DNA of 32,187 nt, taken from an uncultured Dehalococcoidia bacterium. GTDB taxonomy: Bacteria; Chloroflexota; Dehalococcoidia; Lucifugimonadales; Australimonadaceae. Shown piece by piece: positions 1 through 8,104 of the stretch (position 1 is the stretch's first letter; each line of letters opens with the position of its first letter). Location of the stretch: NCBI GenBank assembly GCA_937901475.1, contig CALGTL010000143.1, forward strand, positions 1 to 32,187. The letters run 5' to 3'. The notes under the pieces were generated by a model. The model worked only from the letters and a program-made list of their open reading frames with translations. It had not been told where the DNA came from and searched no databases. Position numbers and translations under genes: made by a program.

Positions 1-714
1 CATCCCGCCAAGGTGGCCGACAAGACCAAAGCCAGTGACGTCGGTAGCTGAGTTGACGCCGACCGAGACCATCGCCTCTGACGCCGCCTTGTTGGAGGTA
101 CGCATTGCTTCAACAGCCGCTGCAATGTAGGAAAAGTCGGCAATACCCGCCTTGCCAGCAGTCGTGATAACTCCTGTGCCAATAGGTTTTGTGAGTACCA
201 ATCTGTCTCCAGCTTTAGCAGCCGCATTGGTGACGATGTCTTGCGGGGCAATGATGCCAGTGACAGCCATGCCATACTTTGGTTCGGCGTCCTTAATCGT
301 GTGCCCGCCCGCGATAAGTACTCCCGATTCTGCGGCAACATCAGACCCACCCTGTAGGATGCGTCCAAGGATTGCAATGTCGATGTCTTCGGGGAAGCAC
401 ACAATGTTCAGCGCAAGTATTGGCGTCCCCCCCATGGCATACACATCGCTGAGTGCGTTCACAGCAGCGATAGCGCCGTAGTCATAAGGATCGTCAACGA
501 TGGGCGGGAAGAAATCCAAGGTTTGAATTACGCAAAGTTCATCTGTCAGCTGATAGACGGCCGCATCATCGCCTGTCTGAAACCCCACAAGCAACTTAGG
601 GTGTTGCACGTGAGGGAGGTGGCTCAGAACCTCTCCGAGGTCCTCAGGACTGAACTTACCTGCTCAACCGGCGCATGTAGCCAGTGATGTTAAGCGGAAT
701 GTATCTTTTCGCAT
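1..714 (-). CDS. selD: Selenide, water dikinase SelD, partial (C-terminus beyond the left edge), with an in-frame TGA read as selenocysteine
   Basis: Reverse-strand frame from ATG 714..712 gives MRKDTFRLTSLATCAG(U)AGKFSPEDLGEVL...GDDAAVYQL...QTLDFFPPIVDDPYDYGAIAAVNALSDVYAMGGTPILALNIVCFPED...GGHTIKDAEPKYGMAVTGI...TKPIGTGVITT...VNSATDVTGFGLVGHLGGM. This is canonical SelD, open to position 1 apart from TGA at 666..664. Confidence 0.93.
626..644 (-). promoter_or_regulatory. Candidate bacterial SECIS hairpin downstream of the selD UGA
   Basis: Minus strand AGGACCTC-GGA-GAGGTTCT: 8-bp stem with one G-U, GGA apical loop, loop starting 27 nt after the TGA and beginning with G. Confidence 0.6.
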
Positions 715-801
715 ACAGTGAAGTATAACTCTGGAGTTCTAGCGGCTCTCCGGGAAGTATCGATGCGGAAAGTATTGCGTAGTTAGACCGGGATGCGATG
801 C

Positions 802-865
802 CCGTAACCTAGAAATGACACAGGGCCCTGCATGTGCAGGGCCCTGTGTCATTTCTAGGTTACGG
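802..865 (-). terminator. Long perfect palindrome just after the ftsH stop, probable terminator
   Basis: 31-nt arm ccgtaacctagaaatgacacagggccctgca (802-832), 2-nt centre tg, exact reverse complement 835-865; 4 bp from the ftsH stop codon. Confidence 0.75.
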
Positions 866-869
866 TGAG

Positions 870-2729
870 CTAAGCGCCAGCGGCCACAGCACTATCCGGT
901 GGGACATCAGACTCGAACAATGCATCAAGGTCTTGACCCTCAACCATTTCATTGGCCATAAGATATAAGGCAATCTGGTGGAGCTTGCCAACGTTCTCGT
1001 TGAGGATACGCTTACAGTTCGTGTAAGCCTCAAGGATTATGCCCTCGACCTCATCGTCTATGTTCTGAGCAACCTTGTCACTGTAGTCGCGTTGCTCGGT
1101 AATCTCACGTCCGAGGAAGACCATCTCTTCACGTTTACCGTAAGTTCGCGGCAAAAGCTTCTCGCTCATGCCGTAGCGCGTGACCATAGCCCGCGCTACG
1201 CCTGTGACGTGCTCTAAGTCGTTGCTAGCCCCGGTGGTTACTTCGCCGAAGATGAGCTCTTCAGCAAGCCTCCCACCAAGTGCCATGGTAATGCGGTCCA
1301 TTAGCTGCGGTCGCGACATGAACATGCGGTCTTCAGAGGGCAAGGACTTGGTGTAGCCAGCAGCCATACCACGAGAGATTATGGAAATCTTCTGAACCGG
1401 GTCAGCGTGCTCCAAGAGGTGCCCCACAAGTGCGTGACCACCTTCATGGTAAGCGACTATTTCTTTCTCGTGCTGGGAGATGACCCGAGAGCGGCGCTCC
1501 GGTCCCATAGTGACGCGGTCTACCGACTCCATGAGTTCTTCGTAGCCAATCTCCTTCTTCTTGCGTCTCGCGGCGAGGATGGCCGCCTCGTTTACGAGGT
1601 TAGCCAAGTCTGCACCTGAGAAGCCGGGAGTCTGGCGAGCTATCGCTTCTAGGTCAACATTATCGGAAAGAGGTTTGCCGGTGATATGGACCTTCAGGAC
1701 TGCAACTCTGCCGTTGATGTCAGGTGAGTCCAAAATCACGCGGCGGTCGAATCGACCTGGACGCAGTAGTGCCGGGTCGAGGATGTCTGGTCGGTTGGTT
1801 GCGGCGATGACAATAACGTTAGTACTGGTGTCGAAGCCATCCATTTCGACGAGAATTTGATTCAGCGTCTGCTCGCGCTCGTCGTGCCCGCCTCCGAGGC
1901 CAGCACCACGATGTCGCCCCACGGCGTCAATCTCGTCGACGAAGACGATACAAGGAGAGTTACGCTTAGCCTGTTCGAATAGGTCACGCACGCGAGAGGC
2001 CCCCACGCCCACGAACATCTCAACGAACTCAGAGCCGCTAATGGAAAAGAATGGGACTCCGGCCTCACCAGCCACTGCGCGACTGAGCAGTGTTTTACCA
2101 GTACCCGGAGGCCCCACCATCAGGACACCCTTAGGGATATGCGCTCCGAGGGAAAGAAATCGTTCGGGGAATTTAAGAAACTCTACGACTTCTTGGAGCT
2201 CAGCTTTCGACTCCTCGACACCTGCTACATCGTCGAAAGTGACTGTGGGTCGATTGCCGGTAGACATACGAGCCTTGCTGCGCCCGAAACCCATGGTTTG
2301 GTTATTAGATCCCTGGGCTTGGCGCATCATGAAAACCAAGATAGCACCAAAGAAAATGAGCGGAAGGAATTGCAAGAGAACGCCGAACAGCGCCCCCAAG
2401 CCAGACGAGGACTGAACCTCAATCTGAATACTTTTCTCATTAGGATTAATATTCGCGGCTTGGAAGAGCTCAAACACACTCGTGCCAGGCTCCTTTGATG
2501 CAGTAAGTAGTTGGGTTGGGTCATTCCGCGGCGTAACTGTTAGTTGATCGCCATTGACACTGATCTTGGAAATCTGCTCATTTTCAGCCATCTGCAAAAT
2601 TGCTGAAAGATCAACCTTCTGAGAGCTGCTCCCAGAGGAGAACAACGTGAAGAATATGGCAATCACGGCCACGAAAATGATCAGGTATACGAAGGAGTTA
2701 CTAACCCACTTATTACCCATTTGCTCCAT
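870..2729 (-). CDS. ftsH: ATP-dependent zinc metalloprotease FtsH
   Basis: Two N-terminal TM segments, Walker A GPPGTGKT, Walker [19 protein letters not shown] region, HEGGH zinc motif. Confidence 0.97.
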   Translation of the reverse strand: MEQMGNKWVSNSFVYLIIFVAVIAIFFTLFSSGSSSQKVDLSAILQMAENEQISKISVNGDQLTVTPRNDPTQLLTASKEPGTSVFELFQAANINPNEKSIQIEVQSSSGLGALFGVLLQFLPLIFFGAILVFMMRQAQGSNNQTMGFGRSKARMSTGNRPTVTFDDVAGVEESKAELQEVVEFLKFPERFLSLGAHIPKGVLMVGPPGTGKTLLSRAVAGEAGVPFFSISGSEFVEMFVGVGASRVRDLFEQAKRNSPCIVFVDEIDAVGRHRGAGLGGGHDEREQTLNQILVEMDGFDTSTNVIVIAATNRPDILDPALLRPGRFDRRVILDSPDINGRVAVLKVHITGKPLSDNVDLEAIARQTPGFSGADLANLVNEAAILAARRKKKEIGYEELMESVDRVTMGPERRSRVISQHEKEIVAYHEGGHALVGHLLEHADPVQKISIISRGMAAGYTKSLPSEDRMFMSRPQLMDRITMALGGRLAEELIFGEVTTGASNDLEHVTGVARAMVTRYGMSEKLLPRTYGKREEMVFLGREITEQRDYSDKVAQNIDDEVEGIILEAYTNCKRILNENVGKLHQIALYLMANEMVEGQDLDALFESDVPPDSAVAAGA

Positions 2730-2847
2730 CCGCTCCCGGGCCCTTAAGAAAGCAGGCCATGGGGCATAAGAAAGGTTACCAGCTTGAAGGGAAAATCGGG
2801 CAAGCGTGACAATCTCTGCGTCGTTGCTATGCCTTAAACGGGATTCG

Positions 2848-2877
2848 TTGACAGCCCGATTCAGCGCAGCCTAGAAT
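2848..2877 (+). promoter_or_regulatory. Sigma70-type promoter for the greA-like gene
   Basis: TTGACA (2848-2853), 18-bp spacer, TAGAAT (2872-2877); upstream of the + strand CDS and divergent from ftsH. Confidence 0.6.
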
Positions 2878-2933
2878 CGACTCTAGGACATCGTGAGCTG
2901 CATTTTTAGCTTCATGGTGTGTGGGAGACAAAC

Positions 2934-3707
2934 GTGACACTGTCCGAAGCATTAATTCAATACCTCGCCAATAACGCCGCTAATCTAGATTCCTACGCAC
3001 ATCAGGAGCTCCATCGATTTGGTAGGACTGTTGGCCTTGAACGACAAGTGGAGACCCTCGCCCCGCCGACCGTCGCTGATTACGCGGAGGCTGTTGTCGC
3101 AGCCGGTGGCGATGTTCATGGGAGGCTCTCCCCGCTAAAAGATTTCTTGGCGTATCTCAAGAAACATAATTTTTCCTCTCACAGTCTCGCCCCTCACGTG
3201 AAAATTCCCCGAGCCACTCAACGTGCGATGCTTGCCTCCAAAGCAGCACAAGATTCTATCCCTATGACCAAAGAAGGGAAGAAGCTTCTTCAGGACGAGA
3301 TGGATACAATCAAGTCTGGTCGAACCGGCGTAATCGACGCGATTCGCCTCGCCGCCGCAGACGGTGATTTTAAAGAAAATGCGCCCCTAGATGCAGCTCG
3401 TGAGGTTCAAGGCAAGGCTGAAGCACGCGTCCGGGAACTCGAAGAGACCCTCCGCCGTTCTATCATTCTGGATCCCAAGCAAGGCAAGGGCGTTCGCGTT
3501 GGAAGCGTTGTGGTTCTACAGGACTTGGGTAGTGGTAAGAACGTTACCTATAAGCTGACGGACTCAGCGGAAGCTGACCCTCTAGGTGGTAAAATTTCAA
3601 TCGTATCTCCCGTAGGCGAAGCTCTGATGGGCCACAATCCCGGCGAAGAGATCGCGGTACAGACTCCCAAAGGCGAGCGCAAGTACTTTCTCTCGACGAT
3701 TAAGTAG
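2934..3707 (+). CDS. greA: GreA-family transcription elongation factor with an N-terminal SAM-like (recombinase core-binding-type) domain
   Basis: C-terminal ~160 aa: MTKEGKKLLQDEMDTIKSGRTGVIDAIRLAAADGDFKENAPLDAAREVQ...GSVVVL...GEEIAVQTPKGERKYFLSTIK. N-terminal ~100 aa resembles a XerC/D-type N-terminal domain. GTG at 2934 has gggaga upstream; the track starts at GTG 2919. Confidence 0.82.
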   Translation: MTLSEALIQYLANNAANLDSYAHQELHRFGRTVGLERQVETLAPPTVADYAEAVVAAGGDVHGRLSPLKDFLAYLKKHNFSSHSLAPHVKIPRATQRAMLASKAAQDSIPMTKEGKKLLQDEMDTIKSGRTGVIDAIRLAAADGDFKENAPLDAAREVQGKAEARVRELEETLRRSIILDPKQGKGVRVGSVVVLQDLGSGKNVTYKLTDSAEADPLGGKISIVSPVGEALMGHNPGEEIAVQTPKGERKYFLSTIK

Positions 3708-3719
3708 GAACGGACCGGC

Positions 3720-4733
3720 GTGAGCCTTCGCTTACCACTACTGTTACTCGCCCGAGTGCCTTGGTATCGGTTGTTTATCCGTCCCATTTTGTTTCGCTTC
3801 GCTCCTGAGCCTGCGCAGCGGGTCGCGGATCATGCCCTTACTGTTAAGCCACTATGGCGCGCTTACGCAAAATTCTCCAACGTCCCTGATAACACTTTCA
3901 CCCTAGCTGGCATCACCCTCCGTAATCCTGTAGGCCTTGCGGCAGGCCTAGATAAGCAATGCGCCTATCTGGATAGCCTCGGGAACATGGGCTTCGGGTA
4001 CGTGGTCGGCGGCACGGTTACCCGCAATGCGAGACCTGGCAACCCCAAGCCTCGCGTGCTCCGTCTACCCGCACAATCCTCGTTGATAAACGCCCTTGGT
4101 TTTCCTAGTGAAGGGCTTAGATCTGCTGAGGCACGGCTTCGCAGGCTAACCGAAAGGCCAGCGAAGGTCCTCGTAAGCATCGCAGCTCTGGATGAGCACG
4201 AAACTCTCGAATGCCTCAGTACCCTCGAGCCGTTGGTTGACGGTATCGAAGTCAATATCAGCTCACCCAATACTGCTGGATTGCGCAAGTTTCAGGAGCC
4301 CGTCGCTCTCCGCGGATTACTCGATATCTTGAATGGGACCAGGGGAAAACCTCTGTTCATCAAAATCCCTCCTTACATGAACCAGGCTGAACATGACAAT
4401 GTGCTTAGTTTGGTGGCTGTGTGTCGTGATACAGGGGTGACGGGCATCACCGTCATGAATACCATACCCGTTAATGACTCTCGACTCGCAATGGGGCGAG
4501 GTGGACTAAGCGGGTTAGCGGTGCGAGAGGATATGCTCCGCATTGTTCCGGAGATTCGCGCAGAGGTCGGCAATGAGATGGTCATCAATGCATGCGGAGG
4601 AATTGCCACCGCAGAGGATGCCAGGCGATCGCTGGCGGCGGGCGCAAACACGGTGCAAATATACACATCGATAGTCTACGGTGGGCCCGGTGTTGTAGGC
4701 GAAATCGTGAAAGGTCTGGCCACGCAATCATGA
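3720..4733 (+). CDS. pyrD: Dihydroorotate dehydrogenase (class 2-like)
   Basis: NPVGLAAGLDKQCAYLDSLGNMGFGYVVGGTVTRNARPGNPKPRVLRLP, VNISSPNT, IKIPP, TVMNT, INACGGIATAEDARRSLAAGANTVQIYTSIVYGGPGVV. Confidence 0.93.
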   Translation: MSLRLPLLLLARVPWYRLFIRPILFRFAPEPAQRVADHALTVKPLWRAYAKFSNVPDNTFTLAGITLRNPVGLAAGLDKQCAYLDSLGNMGFGYVVGGTVTRNARPGNPKPRVLRLPAQSSLINALGFPSEGLRSAEARLRRLTERPAKVLVSIAALDEHETLECLSTLEPLVDGIEVNISSPNTAGLRKFQEPVALRGLLDILNGTRGKPLFIKIPPYMNQAEHDNVLSLVAVCRDTGVTGITVMNTIPVNDSRLAMGRGGLSGLAVREDMLRIVPEIRAEVGNEMVINACGGIATAEDARRSLAAGANTVQIYTSIVYGGPGVVGEIVKGLATQS

Positions 4734-5047
4734 CTGAACGCTCACGTAATCCTGCCCGTGAAGATGCTGTCGATGAGTTGGCGAAGCTCCCTCCTCTTAG
4801 CGCTATCGCTGAAGAGTTGCGCAATTATCCCGTCCGCTTGCTGGAACAAGTGTGCGAGCAGGCCGAGCGTCGTAAAGGCCCTGTCCCCGACCATACGCTA
4901 ACGTTCATTCCATACCTCGGTGAGACCGCAATCCGCGCGCTGGTGGATGGAGGCTACATTCAACGGCTTGATGACGTACCCTACACAATCCTCGCCTACC
5001 TACCCACGGACAAGGGGAATGCGCTCGCAGCGTTATTACGCGGATAA
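4730..5047 (+). CDS. Small conserved-looking protein of unknown function (105 aa)
   Basis: ATGA overlap with the pyrD stop (4730-4733) suggests translational coupling; MTERSRNPAREDAVDELAKLPPLSAIAEELRNYPVRLLEQVCEQ... Confidence 0.65.
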   Translation: MTERSRNPAREDAVDELAKLPPLSAIAEELRNYPVRLLEQVCEQAERRKGPVPDHTLTFIPYLGETAIRALVDGGYIQRLDDVPYTILAYLPTDKGNALAALLRG

Positions 5048-5142
5048 TCAAAGCGATCGCGTTAGGTCTGCTTGCTAGCTAAGCTCGAAAACTAAGCCCA
5101 AAATGGCATATAGTCCCTGCTAACATACCCACTGCCGTCCTA

Positions 5143-6105
5143 GTGAGCCAGCTTATGAAACTCGACCAGATACGCAACCAGATAACCAAACGTCGTATTG
5201 TAATCACCGCAACTGTAATCACCATTCTCCCGGTCCTCTACTTCAGTATGTCTTGGTATATTGTGACCCAGGCTCTCAAAACCAATGATGTTTTCACTGA
5301 ATTCACATACCACCCCGATGAATGGAACCTCACTTACGAAGATGTCGAATTTCATCCACGCGGCGATGAGCTAATCACCCTTCGCGGTTGGTGGCTCCCA
5401 GCTGAAAATGCGGTTGGCTCAATCATTTGGGTGCATGGGGTAGATAAGGACCGTTCAGTATCATTGCCTCTACTCCGTGATTTGATACAGGAAGGTTTCT
5501 CGGTCTTGGCCTTCGATCTTCGGGGCCATGGCCAATCCGACATCGTGCCCCTAGGTGCGGGGTACAAAGAGCCCGCAGATGTCCGAGGTGCTATAGATTT
5601 CCTGCTTGCAGAGAAGGAAGTGCCTCCCGGAAATGTACTCCTTATGGGGAGCAGTTTTGGCGCTTCCATCGTGCTGATGGCTGGAGTCGGAGAACCTGCG
5701 GTTGCAGGGGTTTACGCCGATTCACCATTCGCGTCACTGCCTGACCTGATGATCGCGGAGATCGAGATGCGAACACCGGCCCCTAGCTGGCTTGCGTCCA
5801 TGCTGCGCCCTGGCATTCTGAGGGTAGGGAGTTTCATGGGTATCGAGCTCGATCAAGTGCGCCCCGAACATGCAGTAGAGGGTTACACAGACGTGAGTAT
5901 TGGCCTCGCTCATTGCCGCGAGGATGAGCGCATCCCGATGGAGCACTCTGTCCGGATTCGTGCGGCGAGTCCTCTCCCTGTCTGGTTCAATCTTTACCCC
6001 CGGTGTGCCCATGACGACGCATACTGGGATTTCCCCGAACAATACGTTGCGATCGTCACTGATTACTTCCTAGATCAACTGGCTTGGCACGAGACGCAGC
6101 CTTAA
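5143..6105 (+). CDS. Alpha/beta hydrolase with N-terminal membrane anchor
   Basis: N-terminal TM, then SIIWVHGVDKDRS, VLAFDLRGHGQSD, VLLMGSSFGASI (nucleophile elbow GSSFG), YADSPFASL. Confidence 0.88.
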   Translation: MSQLMKLDQIRNQITKRRIVITATVITILPVLYFSMSWYIVTQALKTNDVFTEFTYHPDEWNLTYEDVEFHPRGDELITLRGWWLPAENAVGSIIWVHGVDKDRSVSLPLLRDLIQEGFSVLAFDLRGHGQSDIVPLGAGYKEPADVRGAIDFLLAEKEVPPGNVLLMGSSFGASIVLMAGVGEPAVAGVYADSPFASLPDLMIAEIEMRTPAPSWLASMLRPGILRVGSFMGIELDQVRPEHAVEGYTDVSIGLAHCREDERIPMEHSVRIRAASPLPVWFNLYPRCAHDDAYWDFPEQYVAIVTDYFLDQLAWHETQP

Positions 6106-6663
6106 ATGATGAATCGTGTATTTGTAGTCGCGCTTTTGGCATCCTTGGCTATGGCTTGCGGTGGGCAATCGGGCCATAACGTGCAAGGGGCTATCGGCAC
6201 TGAGAACGTAGCATTTCTCTTGACTGAGTCTGAAATCGAGGCCCACGGCCGAGATGGGCTAGATGTTTATGGCGATGTATTTGGGTTCATGGATCGCGCG
6301 AGAGAAAGTGGCGCCAACATCGAGGACGTCGAAGCATGGGTAGGGATTGATTACGCGGAAAGCGTCGATAGCTCTCGAGTGAATTTTGCGTTGATGGACA
6401 TGGTCGACCTGCTCAGTGCCCATGCTCGCTTCGACGAAATCACCCAAGATTTTCTTCTTGTTGAATCTGAACAGGGAATAGGGGATCGTTTCGCTGGCCT
6501 CGCTCCGAAGTCAGGCAACGTAGACACCATCGTGATGTTCCTAGTCGCAGACAAGGTGGTTGTAATCACCACAACCACTTCGCTCGTGGACCGTCATCCT
6601 TTAATGACATCAGAGCAGCTCGTCGAGATTGCTCGGCTTGTCGCTCCTCGCATTATTTCTTGA
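6106..6663 (+). CDS. Putative lipoprotein of unknown function
   Basis: Signal peptide with lipobox-like LAMAC; MMNRVFVVALLASLAMACGGQ... Confidence 0.7.
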   Translation: MMNRVFVVALLASLAMACGGQSGHNVQGAIGTENVAFLLTESEIEAHGRDGLDVYGDVFGFMDRARESGANIEDVEAWVGIDYAESVDSSRVNFALMDMVDLLSAHARFDEITQDFLLVESEQGIGDRFAGLAPKSGNVDTIVMFLVADKVVVITTTTSLVDRHPLMTSEQLVEIARLVAPRIIS

Positions 6664-7211
6664 TTAGATGCATCGTCGCAGCAGGGTTTCTCATAGCTTT
6701 AATCTCGGCCTGCGCAAGCGAGGAGATTCCTGTGCGCATAGGCAGCGCGGTAATCACTGAAAATATCATCGAACGCCTACTTACCAAGTCAGATATCGAG
6801 CAGTCTGGAGGAGATGGTCGAGGTCTTAACCAATCGATTGAAGATCTACTGGCCTTCGCCATTGCGATTGACAACCAGCTTGCCACGACGGCAGAGGCTC
6901 TGTGGAGCGTGCGCTGGACCGCGAGCGGAAAACCGGGCATGTTAATGACGGTGACTCGCTTTTATGAGGCTACAGATGCTGATGCTGCGCTAGATCAGAT
7001 TGAGCGTGGTACAGCTTATCGGAGTATGGAAAGTACAATCGGTGAGCGCTCAACGCTTGCACCTGCAAATGCCGATGTCGGTGCAGCAATCACTTTCGTG
7101 CGTGATCGTGCGATGGTATCTCTGCAATTACCTCTGGCAAGTGATGGGTCAACACTACTCAACGAGCAACAGCTTTTGAGCCTAGCCATTACAATCGAGG
7201 CGAGGCTCTAG
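6660..7211 (+). CDS. Putative lipoprotein, apparent paralogue of the preceding gene
   Basis: TTG start overlapping the upstream TGA (TTGA); signal peptide ALISAC; shared segment ITENIIERLLTKSDIEQSGGDGRGL versus GTENVAFLLTESEIEAHGRDGLDV. Confidence 0.65.
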   Translation: MIRCIVAAGFLIALISACASEEIPVRIGSAVITENIIERLLTKSDIEQSGGDGRGLNQSIEDLLAFAIAIDNQLATTAEALWSVRWTASGKPGMLMTVTRFYEATDADAALDQIERGTAYRSMESTIGERSTLAPANADVGAAITFVRDRAMVSLQLPLASDGSTLLNEQQLLSLAITIEARL

Positions 7212-7231
7212 CATATCGTTCCTAAAATTCA

Positions 7232-7283
7232 AACAGTAAAAGAGAGAGGCATGCTTAGTCGCATGCCTCTCTCTTTTACTGTT
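7232..7283. terminator. Bidirectional terminator between convergent genes
   Basis: Perfect 23-bp inverted repeat aacagtaaaagagagaggcatgc / gcatgcctctctcttttactgtt with 6-nt loop ttagtc. Confidence 0.85.
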
Positions 7284-7296
7284 CATTAGCATTGAT

Positions 7297-8034
7297 CTAG
7301 TGCAGCAAGCCTCCGCCGTCACAGACGATTGACTGCCCAGAAATCATAGCGCCATCGTCGCTGGCCAAGAAGGCGATGAGGCCTGCCAAGTGCTCAGGGT
7401 GCACGCGTTTCTTAATGGCTTGGTTGAGCATAGTTCGCTCGAACATGTCCTCTCCGTTGTACTCAAGCGTGCCCTCGGTCGCGACCTGACCAGGCATGAC
7501 CGCGTTCACCGCGATGCCGTCACCGCCTAATTCTTTGCACATATTCCAGGACAATCCGACAACCGCTCCTTTGGCAGAGACGTAGGGCGTCTGTCCTACG
7601 TTGCCCATGAAAAAGGTACGCGACGCGACGTTGATCACTCGACCATTCTCGCTCTGCTTCAACATGGGGTATGCGGCTTTAATAGCAAGGAAGTACCCGA
7701 TGTAGTTGATCTCGGCGAAGCGCTCGAGATCTCCCTTCGTCCAATCCTGCCAGTCGCGGCGTGGAGCGATGATTCCCGCATTATTGACCAAAATATCGAG
7801 CCCCCCGTACGTGGCTTCGACTCCCTTAAATGCCTCAGCTAACAAGCCTTCGTCAGTGGTGTCCACCATGAACGCGGAACCACCGATTTCCTTGGCGACG
7901 ACCTCTGCTTCATCCAAACGCAGGTCAAGGATCGCGACCTTAGCGCCTTCTTCTGCAAGTCGGGTCGCTGCGGCCTTGCCGAGTCCGCGAGCTCCGCCAG
8001 TAACCACTGCTATACGGCCGTCCAGTCCTCGCAT
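7297..8034 (-). CDS. Short-chain dehydrogenase/reductase (SDR)
   Basis: VVTGGARGLGKA, NNAGI, YVSAKGAVVG (YxxxK), C-terminal GQSIVCDGG. ATG at 8034 has gggaga upstream; the track extends to 8052. Confidence 0.92.
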   Translation of the reverse strand: MRGLDGRIAVVTGGARGLGKAAATRLAEEGAKVAILDLRLDEAEVVAKEIGGSAFMVDTTDEGLLAEAFKGVEATYGGLDILVNNAGIIAPRRDWQDWTKGDLERFAEINYIGYFLAIKAAYPMLKQSENGRVINVASRTFFMGNVGQTPYVSAKGAVVGLSWNMCKELGGDGIAVNAVMPGQVATEGTLEYNGEDMFERTMLNQAIKKRVHPEHLAGLIAFLASDDGAMISGQSIVCDGGGLLH

Positions 8035-8104
8035 TTTACTCTCCCTATCCAATGTCCTGGTTTTGTTTATGTGGTTACATAACCCACTGCATGAAAGTCA
8101 ATTA

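Noticed and set aside
152-481. 109-aa plus-strand ORF
   Set aside because: Antisense shadow of selD.
4592-4729. Upstream part of the 4592..5047 ORF
   Set aside because: Overlaps the pyrD coding region in another frame; the true start is the coupled ATG 4730.
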